A DNA stretch of 64,000 nucleotides from Flavobacterium lipolyticum (GCF_020905335.1 NZ_JAJJMN010000001.1:2232001-2296000), one strand, 5' to 3'. Counted from the first letter of the stretch, positions 6,782 through 16,200 are shown. Numbers and translations are program-made. Notes: generated by a model not told the origin, from the sequence alone.

Positions 6782-8428
6782 TTATTGTAAAGATTGTATT
6801 TGTATTTTAATTAATTCACCTAACGCAAGTGCTAAGAGGGGCGGTACCGCATTTCCCACTTGGGTATATTGTGGGACTTCAAATTTTCTCATTTTACCAC
6901 CTGTTGTTACTTTAGATCTAAATTCATACCAGTCTGGAAAAGATTGAAATCTAGCCATTTCACGAACAGTTAGAGTACGAGGTTCGTCGGGATCATAATG
7001 ACATAAGTCATCCGGAATAGTTAATTGTGCAGGGGCGGGCTCAAATTTTCTTAAAGCTCTTTGTGAGTGCTTACGTGTTGGTATAGATTTAATTAAAGCT
7101 TCTATTGTTTCAATATCTTTAGGGGCTTTATAAACCTCTATATTATTTTCAATAAACAATAATTTATGTTTAGAAAATTCAACGTTTAATTTATCTAGTT
7201 GATTTTTTGAAATGGTTTTACCAGTAAATAAATCGATGGCATCTTTTTTTAATCCATTTTGAAATTGATCTACTACTTGATAGAATCGAAATCTCGATTT
7301 GACCAAAAAGTTGTGATTTCTTTCTTCATGATTTCTAATTTGAGTTGAATTATCTAAATCAAAAGAAAATATGCTGTTGATTAAATTAGGATATTGACCG
7401 TTGGTTTTGTTTAATTCATATTTAATGGATGCATTCTTTATATCTTCAATGGCATCATAAGTAGTAATAAAGTCATCATTTAAATGAGATATTTTGGGTA
7501 AAATTATTCCATTGAATAATTCTGGATTGTTTTCGATATCATAATATTTAAAATCTTTTATCGAAATCTTTTCTAGATTATTATTGTTAGCAATTACTAA
7601 GTTATAGAATCTCTCAGAAATTAAAAGAATTTCATTATTTAAATGCAATTGCTTTAAATTATCAAATATGTCTTTTCTATATGCTTGTAAAATAAATCTT
7701 GGTCTATTTTGAGGAACCCCAAAATATTTTGAATTCAACATCATACAAATAGGGACAAAACCTTCTAAAACAAATGCTTTTGAAACTTCCAACCAAGCGT
7801 AATATTTTTGCTTGTTTTCATCCTCTCCTTCGGTAAAAGGGGATGTTATTCCTTTAACATTTTCTAACAAAACTGTTTTAGGTTGTACTAGTCCTGCAAA
7901 TTTTGCAAAAGAAAGAGGTAGTTGGTTTTTGTGATTATCTTTTTCCCTTCTTCCTGCTAGACTAAAGCTTTGGCAAGGAGGGCCACCAGAAATTAGATCA
8001 ATGTTTTCTTCTTTTAGTTCCTGTATGATTGCTGGATTTTCATTAAGAAAATCTAATAAATGATCAATATTTCCTATCAGTAGTTTTTCTTTTAGGTTGA
8101 TATCTTCTTGTAGATCAGAGAAATTTCCATTTGAAGTAGAAAAGGGATTCTCGCGCAATCTATTCTCTAAATCGTTTTTTGGATAATTACTTTTAATCCA
8201 AAGTGATTTAATGGCGCTTTCTTTTTTTTGTGAAAGAGATTGTAAGTTTTCATTTAAAATATTATATGCAAAAGTTTCTCCCGCCATAGGAGATAATTCA
8301 TTAGCAAAAAACAACTCGAATCCAGCGGAATCTAATCCTAGACTCATTCCCCCGCATCCTGCAAACAGCTCAATATGTGTCAATGTGATATTATAATTAA
8401 TTTTAGAGATGTAAATATAGTTTAACAT
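6782..8428 (-). CDS. DNA (cytosine-5) methyltransferase, Dcm type
   Basis: The ordered C5-methylase motifs are visible: motif I FAGCGGMSLGLDSAGF near residue 21, motif IV GGPPCQSFSLAGRR with the catalytic Cys near 150, motif VI LLENVKG, motif VIII QNRPRFIL, and the C-terminal TVREMARFQSFPDWY and QVGNAVPPLLALALG. The target-recognition region lies between motifs VIII and IX and is long, about 230 residues. It transfers a methyl group from SAM to C5 of cytosine; the target sequence is unknown. It is the first gene of the minus-strand cassette followed by the nucleotidyltransferase, DUF262 and vsr remnant. No classical restriction enzyme gene is adjacent, so the partner or function of the mark is open. 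Confidence 0.93.
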   Translation of the reverse strand: MLNYIYISKINYNITLTHIELFAGCGGMSLGLDSAGFELFFANELSPMAGETFAYNILNENLQSLSQKKESAIKSLWIKSNYPKNDLENRLRENPFSTSNGNFSDLQEDINLKEKLLIGNIDHLLDFLNENPAIIQELKEENIDLISGGPPCQSFSLAGRREKDNHKNQLPLSFAKFAGLVQPKTVLLENVKGITSPFTEGEDENKQKYYAWLEVSKAFVLEGFVPICMMLNSKYFGVPQNRPRFILQAYRKDIFDNLKQLHLNNEILLISERFYNLVIANNNNLEKISIKDFKYYDIENNPELFNGIILPKISHLNDDFITTYDAIEDIKNASIKYELNKTNGQYPNLINSIFSFDLDNSTQIRNHEERNHNFLVKSRFRFYQVVDQFQNGLKKDAIDLFTGKTISKNQLDKLNVEFSKHKLLFIENNIEVYKAPKDIETIEALIKSIPTRKHSQRALRKFEPAPAQLTIPDDLCHYDPDEPRTLTVREMARFQSFPDWYEFRSKVTTGGKMRKFEVPQYTQVGNAVPPLLALALGELIKIQIQSLQ

Positions 8429-8501
8429 AGTAACTTTTTGAAATTATGAGACGTTTTTATTTTAATCTCTCATATTAAATTTTCTCACGAAACCAAAACT
8501 T

Positions 8502-8582
8502 CTAGCCCTGATGGGAGCGGCATCCTTTTACGGCGGGGTTCGCCGCAAAAGATAGAGTGGACAGCAGGAAATGGCTCCTTGA
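8502..8582 (+). ncRNA. Structured RNA candidate, Flavo-1-like
   Basis: The element reads CTAGCCCTGATGGGAGCGGC, then CATCCTTTT, a hairpin CGGCG-GGGTT-CGCCG (8531-8545) flanked by TTTT/AAAA, then GATAGAGTGGACAGC and ATGGCTCC. AGCC (8504-8507) can close with GGCT (8573-8576). From memory this layout is found repeatedly between genes in flavobacteria and I believe it corresponds to the Flavo-1 RNA described by comparative genomics, but I could not run a covariance search. Function unknown. It lies in the 305-bp gap 8429-8733, the remainder of which is dispersed repeat. Confidence 0.5.
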
Positions 8583-8630
8583 AATTGAAATTCCAATATT
8601 TTTAAATCCCAAATTCCAGGTTGCAAACGA

Positions 8631-8705
8631 CTTTTCGACTTCGCTTAGAGTGGCAAGCCTTTGTCGAGTTACTGGTGTGACTCTTCGTTCCTCAGAATGA
8701 CAAGA
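8631..8705. repeat. Dispersed GTCATTC/TTCGAC-type repeat
   Basis: CTTTTCGACTTCGCTTAGAG and TGTGACTCTTCGTTCCTCAG followed by AATGACAAG resemble the GTCATTTCGA...GAAGAATGAGGAATC words at about 3292-3360, 4077-4110 and 20835-20985. No reading frame fits. Confidence 0.5.
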
Positions 8706-8733
8706 CTGGGTGGGAATGGTGTTGCGAATAATT

Positions 8734-11196
8734 CTACTTATCCCTCTTCCCCCACTTAATTTTCATTTTTCCGTTATCGTCAATGGCGAGTAAATGCAGG
8801 ACGATCCCACGTTCGCGGACGGCGTCGCGTTCGGCTTGGGTGGCGAGTTTGGCGTCGTTTTTAGAGTTTCGAAGGGGGACGGTGAGGGCGAGATTGGTGC
8901 CTCGGCCAAAAGAGTAAATTCCGTTGACATCGATGTTTAGCACGTTGGAACTTATCGTGAGATTGTTGATATCGATCTGTTCTCCGCGCATATTAAGTTG
9001 GCCGGACAAATGGCTAAAGGTGATGTTCTCAACATCGCGAAACGGAAAGGCAAACTTGCCGATTTTCACAATAGGCTCAAAGTTAACCAAAGCGCCCTGA
9101 TTGACTTTAAAATCCAGTTTTCCGCGCATCGAGTTGCTAATCAATTCGCCACGACTATTGATAAAACCGTTTACGCTGGCTGTACTCGTTAGTTTTCCTT
9201 TGATGTTGTTGGGGCTAAAAGACTGAATCCCGAAATTGTTAAACGATTTCAGAAAGCTTGCAATTTCGACCCTGTTTACCTGAGCATTCGAACTGAAAGC
9301 ATAGTTTTTTCCGTTTGGCACCACTTCACTGTCAAAAGTAATAGTGCCTCCGGACGTTTGCAGCGAGCCGTTTTTAATGAGCAGTTTCGAGTCCAGCATC
9401 TGAATTCGGGCTGTGGTATTGGTGGCAACGAGTTTGTTGTAATTGATTTTGTCGGCTTTGATATCGATCACCACCGAGCATTTGTCGATTACACTTCTCA
9501 GGTGATTCGAAATCGTGGGTCTTTTGGCAGTCTTGGCCGAGCCTTTTACTTTTTGTGAACTGGCCAGAACGCCCAGAAATTGTTTGAGATCGATATTAGG
9601 ACAATAGATTTTCCAGTTTACAATCATTTTTTCGGGAGCATCATAATAGAGGTTCAGGAAATTGTCAATTTCTCCTTCGATGAAAATCGTATTCTTATTG
9701 TGTTTGTAAGCAATTTGTTTGATGAGTAAAGCTTTCTCGGTAAAGTCAAGATGAATGTTGGTTTTTACGGCACGAACATTCTTCGGAATATAATGAAACG
9801 AGGCATCGTCAACATCTATTTTGCCAATAAAACGCGGTTTGGTAATGAACAGATCAACAATGTCAAACTGAAACGCAAGGTTGGCTTTGGCATGACCGCT
9901 TGTAAACTGAATCCACTTGTCGTTGCTTATTTGGTTGAGTCTTTCAATATCGAAATCAGAACTTAGATTTCCGGTGGCCAGCGGTTTCTCGAGATTATTG
10001 ATCGACAATTGCGGAATGGTAAGCGGAATGTTTTCGTATTCCCCCGTAAATTTCGTTAAAATAATAGCCGAATTGGCATCGTTATAACCGGCCGTTGGTT
10101 TGAAATTATTGGTGAAAATGCCTTTAAAGTGACAGTCTTTAATCAATCCATCCGGTATAGAAAGTTCGTTGTTTTTGGCAATTGCCTGAACGACAATTCT
10201 GGGATCACCTTCGGCATTAAAGTCGCCTTTGATGTCGCAATTCACCTCAATTTCTTTTTTCAGATTAAATCGGTTAAGCTTGGAACTGATGTTTGTCGAT
10301 AATAAATTCGACGCATTTTGCCACAAAATAGACGTACTGATATTGATTCCGAAAAGTGCATTTCCTTTAGCCAGATTAAAAAAAGCGATGATATCAAAAG
10401 AGTCTGTTCCAATTTTTAGGCCCTTAGTCACCACGTCAATTCTTTCTTTTGGAGCAGAGTAAGCTACTGCAAAAGTACCTTTGAGTTCTTTTTGTTTTGC
10501 AAAACTTCCGTGTACGGTATTAAAAGCAAGACTTTTAATTTGGGTGTTTAGATAAACGTCGGTTTGCCAGTTGTCGCCGTCATGCTTTACTTTCGATTGT
10601 AAGCGATCGACATCAAAATCAAACAATTTATGCCCAAGCAAATTGTTTAACGTAAAATGAACTCCGTTTAGTTCAATCTGGTCAATTGTAGTTTCGGTAT
10701 CTGATTGGTCTTCCGGTGCTTTTTTCTTTTTCGGCTTAAAGATATTGGCATTCGAGTAGCCGTTCGGCGCTTTATACACATAGATAGCCGCGTCGTTGAT
10801 GAGGATTTTACGAATGTTGATTTCGTCATGTACCAAACTCCAAATGTTCAGGCGCACCTCAATTTCTTTAGCTTTTAATAAAGTATGCTGGTGTGTGGGC
10901 CATTGATTGTCTTTGACTTCAACCTCCTTTAAGGCCAAAGTAAAGTTGGGAAAACCAGTCAGAAACTTATAATGAAAATCTCCAATATGAAATTTACCGT
11001 TGATGTTTTCATTGATTTTGGAGTTGATCTTAGTGATAATTTCAGTCTTATTTTGGTTAAAATAAATCGATAATCCACCACAGGCAAGAAGGAGTAACGC
11101 AATGATTCCTAATGTGAAAAAGCCAAAACGTCTGGCGTATTTTTTTAAATGAAGCGATTGAAAAAAGTTTTTGATGTGGAGTAAAGCTGCTTTCAT
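8734..11196 (-). CDS. AsmA-family envelope protein
   Basis: The 820-residue protein has one N-terminal membrane helix at about residues 24-47, then a large extracytoplasmic region rich in beta strands. It begins with the AsmA-like pattern in which helix and strands lead to GKFHIGDFHYKFLTGFPNFT and LLKAKEIEVRLNIWSL. The last 200 residues carry the AsmA-C features IDINNLTISSNVLNIDVNG and a strand series ending LTVPLRN. AsmA-like proteins bridge the inner and outer membranes and are implicated in phospholipid transport and outer-membrane homeostasis. The gene is monocistronic. GC is locally higher at its 3' end than in neighbouring DNA. Confidence 0.82.
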   Translation of the reverse strand: MKAALLHIKNFFQSLHLKKYARRFGFFTLGIIALLLLACGGLSIYFNQNKTEIITKINSKINENINGKFHIGDFHYKFLTGFPNFTLALKEVEVKDNQWPTHQHTLLKAKEIEVRLNIWSLVHDEINIRKILINDAAIYVYKAPNGYSNANIFKPKKKKAPEDQSDTETTIDQIELNGVHFTLNNLLGHKLFDFDVDRLQSKVKHDGDNWQTDVYLNTQIKSLAFNTVHGSFAKQKELKGTFAVAYSAPKERIDVVTKGLKIGTDSFDIIAFFNLAKGNALFGINISTSILWQNASNLLSTNISSKLNRFNLKKEIEVNCDIKGDFNAEGDPRIVVQAIAKNNELSIPDGLIKDCHFKGIFTNNFKPTAGYNDANSAIILTKFTGEYENIPLTIPQLSINNLEKPLATGNLSSDFDIERLNQISNDKWIQFTSGHAKANLAFQFDIVDLFITKPRFIGKIDVDDASFHYIPKNVRAVKTNIHLDFTEKALLIKQIAYKHNKNTIFIEGEIDNFLNLYYDAPEKMIVNWKIYCPNIDLKQFLGVLASSQKVKGSAKTAKRPTISNHLRSVIDKCSVVIDIKADKINYNKLVATNTTARIQMLDSKLLIKNGSLQTSGGTITFDSEVVPNGKNYAFSSNAQVNRVEIASFLKSFNNFGIQSFSPNNIKGKLTSTASVNGFINSRGELISNSMRGKLDFKVNQGALVNFEPIVKIGKFAFPFRDVENITFSHLSGQLNMRGEQIDINNLTISSNVLNIDVNGIYSFGRGTNLALTVPLRNSKNDAKLATQAERDAVRERGIVLHLLAIDDNGKMKIKWGKRDK

Positions 11197-11440
11197 CGGG
11201 AAGAATTTTCTGAATCCTTAAAGATAAGGGAAAATATGGAGGTTTCTTTAAAAAGATAGAATTCAGACTTGAGTAGGTTAAAACTTATAATTTTCACTTT
11301 TTGAATGAATATAATTAATGACAATACATTTATAATGAAAACTAATTTGGTTATGGTGTTTCATTTGTATTTAATTTTTAAATTTGTGGTCTAGTTTGAA
11401 ACGAAACAATTCAGACAATAATTTTAAAAGACAAAAAATT

Positions 11441-11758
11441 ATGGCATTAGCAATTACAGATGCTACTTTTGATGAAGTAGTTTTGAAGTCAGATAAACCG
11501 GTAATGGTAGATTTTTGGGCAGCATGGTGCGGTCCTTGTAGAATGGTTGGTCCAATCATTGACCAATTAAGCGACGAATACGCAGGTAAAGTTGTAGTAG
11601 GTAAAGTAGATGTAGATGCTAACCAGGAATTTGCTGCAAAATACGGTGTTCGTAATATACCAACTGTTTTGGTTTTTCATAACGGTGAAGTAGTAGGGAA
11701 ACAAGTAGGAGTTGCTCCTAAACAAACCTACGCAGATAGTTTAGACGCTTTGTTGTAA
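11441..11758 (+). CDS. trxA: Thioredoxin
   Basis: The 105-residue protein has the thioredoxin fold order and the active site WCGPC within DFWAAWCGPCRMVGP, followed by KVDVDAN and the cis-proline NIPTVLVF. It reduces protein disulfides in the cytoplasm using thioredoxin reductase. The start at 11441 gives the normal length; an upstream ATG at 11384 would add 19 residues not seen in the family. TAAATTTG at 11379-11386 is a plausible -7 element and the T-run hairpin after the stop closes the unit. Confidence 0.96.
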   Translation: MALAITDATFDEVVLKSDKPVMVDFWAAWCGPCRMVGPIIDQLSDEYAGKVVVGKVDVDANQEFAAKYGVRNIPTVLVFHNGEVVGKQVGVAPKQTYADSLDALL

Positions 11759-11783
11759 TCGAAAGATTATAATTTATATAAAG

Positions 11784-11811
11784 AAGGTTCGGCGAAAGTC
11801 GGACCTTTTTT
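11784..11811 (+). terminator. Intrinsic terminator of trxA
   Basis: AAGGTTCG (11784-11791) pairs with CGGACCTT (11800-11807) with one G-U pair, followed by a run of T. It lies 25 bases after the stop codon. Confidence 0.85.
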
Positions 11812-12054
11812 ATGTTTAAAGGTTTTTAACAGATTGAAAAATCTTTTTATATCAATTTTACTTATATTTTAGTCCAATGCTTTTTGATATAATGCCGATG
11901 TAATATGAAAATAGTACAATGCAATTGGACTATATTGAATATACAATCGGTATTAATCCTTTCAATCTGTGGCAAAAGAATTTTAATTCATGCTCATTCG
12001 TGAGATTAGTGGCAAACTTTTTTTATTTTTAACGAATCTTATATTCCCTTAAAA

Positions 12055-14643
12055 ATGAAAATTCCCTATAGCTTACTCTGCTTTTTTGTGTTTACTATAA
12101 TTGGTTTTTCCCAATCGAAACAAAAAGAAAAATTAATTTTAGAGGACGGTGTTTCAGAACAGTTAGCACATTTTCGAAAAAAACAAATCTCAAATGTAAC
12201 TTACGGACTTTCTTTTGAGATTCCGCCGCAAAAACAAAAGGAAATCAATTCGAGTTTGACTTTAAATCTGACAATTTCAGATTTGAGTGAACCTTTATGT
12301 TTGGATTTTAAAGAGAAAACTCAGAACATAAAATCGATTCAGGTTAATAATAAAAACACTGCTATTGTTCATGAGAAAGGACATATTATTATTGCTGCTA
12401 AAGACTTGATTTTAGGGAAAAACAGAATTGCTATTTCTTTTATAGCGGGAAATTTGTCCTTAAACCGAAATGATGATTTCTTGTATACCTTATTGGTTCC
12501 CGATCGTGCCAGTACTTTATTCCCTTGTTTGGATCAACCGGATATTAAAGCGACTTATCAATTAAGTTTAATGGTTCCTAAAGAATGGGTAGTTTTATCT
12601 AATGCCCCAATTACAGGAGTGCACGAAGCAGTAGTTAAAAACCTTAATTATATGTTTTGGGGGTTTGGAGAATCAGATAAAATGAGTACGTATCTGTTTT
12701 CATTTGTTGCAGGAAAATTCAAAACGGTAACGCAGAAATTGGGATTTAAGGAAATGACCATGTTGTATCGCGAAAACAATGAAGAAAAAATAAGAGTAAG
12801 TACCGATACTATTTTTAATTTGCACCGACAATCCTTAGATTTTTTAGAAAAATACACCAATTATCCGTTTCCGTTTCAAAAACTTGATTTTGCTTCGATT
12901 CCTGTTTTTCAGTATGGCGGAATGGAACATGTTGGAGCGATACAGTATAAAGAATCAACTTTGTTTCTGGATAATAGCGCCACAGACAGTGAAAAATTAG
13001 ACCGTGCTAAATTGATTGCACACGAAACTTCGCACATGTGGTTTGGAGATTTGGTCACCATGAAATGGTTTGACGATGTCTGGATGAAAGAGGTTTTTGC
13101 CAATTTCATGGCCGACAAAATTATGAATCCGATTTTTCCTAAAGTCAACCATAATTTACAGTTTCTAACCGCACACTATCCTAATGCATATGGAGAAGAT
13201 CGCTCGTTGGGCACGCATCCAATCAAACAAAATCTTGCCAATCTTAAAAATGCGGGTTCATTGTACGGAGCTATTATTTACAACAAAGCCCCTATTATGA
13301 TGCGTCAGTTAGAAGCTTCGATGGGAAAAGAAGCCTTTCAGAAAGGAATCGAAAAGTATATTAAAAAGTACGCCAACGACAATGCTGACTGGAACAATCT
13401 GGTGGAAATTCTGGATGCCGAAACACCTTTGGATATGAAAAAATGGAGCGAAGTCTGGGTAAATCAATCAGGAAGAGCCATTTTTACGGATAAGATTACC
13501 TACGATGCTCAAAACAGAATTTCGAGCCTTGAAATTACACAGCAGGCAGAAGATCGTTCGGCTAATGTATGGCCTCAGATTTTTGATATTGGTTTGGTTT
13601 ATCCCAACAACGTAAAAGTGATCAGTGCTACTATAAAAGACAAAAGTTTGTCACTGAAAGAGGCAATTGGGCTTGAAAAACCAATAGCTGTTATTTACAA
13701 TTATAATGGTTTTGGATATGGTGTCTTTCCGCTTGACGGGAATAATTTAGATTCTGTTTTAAGTCTAAAGGATGAGGTAGCAAGAGCTTCAACTTATATT
13801 AATATTTATGAAAATACCTTAACGGGAAATGTTGCTCCGGCAAAAGCTTTCGATTGTTTTGTGAAAGGAATTCAGCAGGAGCAAAATGAATTGGTGCTGA
13901 AAATAATTACGAATCAAACCAGTGCTGTTTTTTGGAAATATCTCACTCAAAAACAGCAAAATATAGCACAAAAACAGCTTGAAGAAGTAGTTTTGGATCG
14001 TTTGAAGACCAATTTGCCTAGCAATATCAAGAAAACATTGTTTAATTTGTTCAGTTCGATTGCTTATTCAGATTCAGGAAAAGCAAAATTATATGCGATT
14101 TGGAGTAAAGAAATGGTAATTTCAGGTTTGAAATTAAACGAAGACGATTATACGAACATGGCCATGAATCTGGCAATTTTTAAGCATGAAAAAGCAGATG
14201 AGATTCTGAATAAGACCAAGACTTCGATTAGCAATCCCGACAAGCAAAAACGATTTGAATTTCTGCTTCCTTCATTATCTAAAGACGAAGGGGTACGTGA
14301 TGCTTTTGTACAATCTTTAAAAGACGATGCCAACAGAGAAAAAGAAGCATGGGTTTCTGTTGGTTTAGCGAATATAAATCATCCATTACGTCAGGAAAGT
14401 GCTCAGAGGTATATTAGATTTTCGCTAGATTTGGTTGATGAAATTCAGAGAACGGGAGATATCTTCTTTCCAAAAGACTGGCTGAACAATACCATTGGGA
14501 AATATTCATCGAAATATGCTTTTGATGAGGTACAGCGATTTTTAAAAGAGAATCCTAATTTTAGTCCAATTCTGAAAAGAAAATTAATGCAGGCAACAGA
14601 TGGTTTGTACCGCGCACAAAATATTAAAAAAGAAACCGAATGA
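12055..14643 (+). CDS. M1-family metallo-aminopeptidase, secreted
   Basis: The 862-residue protein has a signal peptide (MKIPYSLLCFFVFTIIGFSQ). The zinc site is HETSH near residue 323 followed by the third ligand Glu 19 residues later (WMKEVFANFM). The exopeptidase motif normally written GAMEN reads GGMEH here, about 35 residues before the zinc site, an unusual variant at the substrate alpha-amine-binding position. The ERAP1-like C-terminal helical region occupies residues about 560-850. It presumably trims N-terminal residues of imported or periplasmic peptides. Its stop overlaps the start of the DUF58 gene by ATGA, so the two are translationally coupled. The upstream 243-bp gap holds nested imperfect inverted repeats around TAGTCCAAT. 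Confidence 0.9.
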   Translation: MKIPYSLLCFFVFTIIGFSQSKQKEKLILEDGVSEQLAHFRKKQISNVTYGLSFEIPPQKQKEINSSLTLNLTISDLSEPLCLDFKEKTQNIKSIQVNNKNTAIVHEKGHIIIAAKDLILGKNRIAISFIAGNLSLNRNDDFLYTLLVPDRASTLFPCLDQPDIKATYQLSLMVPKEWVVLSNAPITGVHEAVVKNLNYMFWGFGESDKMSTYLFSFVAGKFKTVTQKLGFKEMTMLYRENNEEKIRVSTDTIFNLHRQSLDFLEKYTNYPFPFQKLDFASIPVFQYGGMEHVGAIQYKESTLFLDNSATDSEKLDRAKLIAHETSHMWFGDLVTMKWFDDVWMKEVFANFMADKIMNPIFPKVNHNLQFLTAHYPNAYGEDRSLGTHPIKQNLANLKNAGSLYGAIIYNKAPIMMRQLEASMGKEAFQKGIEKYIKKYANDNADWNNLVEILDAETPLDMKKWSEVWVNQSGRAIFTDKITYDAQNRISSLEITQQAEDRSANVWPQIFDIGLVYPNNVKVISATIKDKSLSLKEAIGLEKPIAVIYNYNGFGYGVFPLDGNNLDSVLSLKDEVARASTYINIYENTLTGNVAPAKAFDCFVKGIQQEQNELVLKIITNQTSAVFWKYLTQKQQNIAQKQLEEVVLDRLKTNLPSNIKKTLFNLFSSIAYSDSGKAKLYAIWSKEMVISGLKLNEDDYTNMAMNLAIFKHEKADEILNKTKTSISNPDKQKRFEFLLPSLSKDEGVRDAFVQSLKDDANREKEAWVSVGLANINHPLRQESAQRYIRFSLDLVDEIQRTGDIFFPKDWLNNTIGKYSSKYAFDEVQRFLKENPNFSPILKRKLMQATDGLYRAQNIKKETE

Positions 14644-15566
14644 AAATTGAATCGGAAATAGAAAAAGTCTCCAGTTTTCAACATCTCGAAATGTTGGCGA
14701 ATCAGGTGGTAGAAGGGTTTATTTCGGGGATGCACAAAAGTCCGTTTCATGGATTTTCGGCCGAATTTGCTGAGCATAAAGTGTATAATGCCGGAGAAAG
14801 CACCAAACACATCGACTGGAAGCTGTTTGCCAAAACAGATCGTTTGTATACCAAACGTTTTGAGGAAGAAACCAATTTGAGGTGTCATATTATTGTCGAT
14901 AATTCATCGTCTATGCATTATCCGGAACTAAAATCAAATCAGCCCTTTTACGAAAAGAAAATTGGGTTTTCTGTTCTGGCGTCTGCTGTATTGATGAATA
15001 TCCTTAAAAAACAACGCGATGCTGTTGGTTTGAGCGTGTTCTCGGACAGTTATGAATATTATGCTCCCGAGAAAGGAAGTGATCGTCATCACAGAATGCT
15101 GCTCAATAAATTAGAACAGTTACTGGAACAGCCAAAAGGAAAAAAAAGTACCGATACGATTACGTATTTGCATCAGATTGCAGAGAAAATGCATCGTCGT
15201 TCGATGATTATTCTTTTTACAGATATGTTTCAGGCCGAAGAGGATGAGAAGCTTTTTAATGCCTTACAGCATCTGAAACACAACAAACATAAAGTGGTAC
15301 TGTTTCATGTAGTCGACGATCAAACCGAATTGAAATTTGACTTTGATAACACGCCGCGCAAGTTTATTGACCTGGAATCAGGTGAAGAAGTATCGATTTT
15401 TGCTGATAACGTAAAAGCGGAATATGAAAAAAGGGTAGAAGGGTATTTTAAAAACCTGGCTTTAACCTGTGCAAAGAACCATATTAAGTACGTTCCGGTA
15501 AATGTAGGGGACAATTTTGAAAAAATATTGACGACATATTTAGTTGAAAAACAAAACTTTGGGTAA
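14640..15566 (+). CDS. DUF58 protein (vWA-like)
   Basis: The 308-residue protein carries the DUF58 hallmark HIDWKLFAKTDRLYTKRFEEE, followed by a von Willebrand A-like segment with VDNSSSMHY near residue 90, in the position of a MIDAS DxSxS motif, and a later FTDMFQ. DUF58 proteins are commonly encoded with MoxR AAA ATPases, and vWA/DUF58 pairs act in chaperone-like or envelope stress systems. Here no MoxR gene is adjacent; instead it overlaps the M1 aminopeptidase gene by four bases. Function is inferred only by family. Confidence 0.88.
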   Translation: MKIESEIEKVSSFQHLEMLANQVVEGFISGMHKSPFHGFSAEFAEHKVYNAGESTKHIDWKLFAKTDRLYTKRFEEETNLRCHIIVDNSSSMHYPELKSNQPFYEKKIGFSVLASAVLMNILKKQRDAVGLSVFSDSYEYYAPEKGSDRHHRMLLNKLEQLLEQPKGKKSTDTITYLHQIAEKMHRRSMIILFTDMFQAEEDEKLFNALQHLKHNKHKVVLFHVVDDQTELKFDFDNTPRKFIDLESGEEVSIFADNVKAEYEKRVEGYFKNLALTCAKNHIKYVPVNVGDNFEKILTTYLVEKQNFG

Positions 15567-15604
15567 AACTTTGAAAATTTATTTAATTTTTTTTCAAAAA
15601 ACAC

Positions 15605-15634
15605 TTGCAGAAACGAAATTCTGTACTATCTTTG
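15605..15634 (+). promoter_or_regulatory. Promoter of first tRNA-Asp
   Basis: TTG (15605-15607) is followed after 19 bases by TATCTTTG (15627-15634), a perfect TAnnTTTG, 18 bases ahead of the tRNA 5' end. Confidence 0.8.
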
Positions 15635-15652
15635 CAACCGCAATAACGCAGA

Positions 15653-15726
15653 GGTTTGGTAGTTCAGTTGGTTAGAATACATGCCTGTCACGCATGGGGT
15701 CGCGGGTTCGAGTCCCGTCCAGACCG
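15653..15726 (+). tRNA. tRNA-Asp (GTC), copy 1
   Basis: The 74-nt cloverleaf is complete: acceptor GGTTTGG with CCAGACC, anticodon stem CATGC/GCATG with loop CTGTCAC giving anticodon GTC, T-arm GCGGGTTCGAGTCCCGT, discriminator G. CCA is not encoded. It has its own promoter and terminator, and is the same over its length as the copy at 16861. Confidence 0.97.
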
Positions 15727-15739
15727 CAATATTGGGAAG

Positions 15740-15766
15740 AGCCTTTCTTAACGGAAAGGCTTTTTT
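15740..15766 (+). terminator. Terminator of tRNA-Asp copy 1
   Basis: AGCCTTTC pairs with GAAAGGCT around TTAACG, with a T-run. The same stem follows the other two tRNA-Asp copies. Confidence 0.9.
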
Positions 15767-15848
15767 GCCCAAATACGGTATCTAAGATTAGTTGTGTTGT
15801 TTTGCTACGACTTTGTAACTCGTAGCTGGTTTAGTAGTTAGACCAATG

Positions 15849-15880
15849 AAAAGCTTTCCACTTTTGTGGATGGCTTTTTT
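15849..15880 (+). terminator. Second hairpin terminator in tRNA-repeat gap
   Basis: AAAAGC and TCCAC pair with GTGGA and GCTTTT around a TTTT loop, with a T-run. A separate perfect 7-bp hairpin, GCTACGA/TCGTAGC, lies at 15804-15826. Together they suggest a short transcribed or decayed RNA between the tRNA and the tandem repeat, but no family is recognisable. Confidence 0.4.
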
Positions 15881-15900
15881 GATTTAAGGCTATTCTGATT

Positions 15901-16200
15901 TTAACCGCAAGGCGCGCTAAGGTTTACGCAAAGTCCGCAAAGTTTTTTTTAAGCTTTGTGGGTTTTTTGTTTTTATTTGTTTGGTTTAACCGTCAAGAGC
16001 GCTAAGATTTACGCGAAGTCCGCAAAGTTTTTTATGAGCTTTGTGGATTTTTTGTTTTTGCTTGTTTGGTTTAACCGAAAAGAGCGCTAAGATTTACGCG
16101 AAGTCCGCAAAGTTTTTTTTAAGCTTTGTGGATTTTTTGTTTTTACTTGTTTGGTTTAACCGCAAAAGGCGCAAAGTTTTTAAACTTTGCGCCCTTTGTT
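15901..16200. repeat. 85-bp tandem repeat, three full units and a partial fourth
   Basis: Units begin TTAACCG at 15901, 15986, 16071 and 16156, a constant 85-bp spacing. Each contains GCGCTAAG.TTTACGC, AAGTCCGCAAAG and TTTGTGGATTTTTTG. The fourth ends early in a GCAAAGTTTTTAAACTTTGC palindrome. Open frames across it are repeat translation only. The array fills most of the 501-bp gap 15727-16227. Confidence 0.9.
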
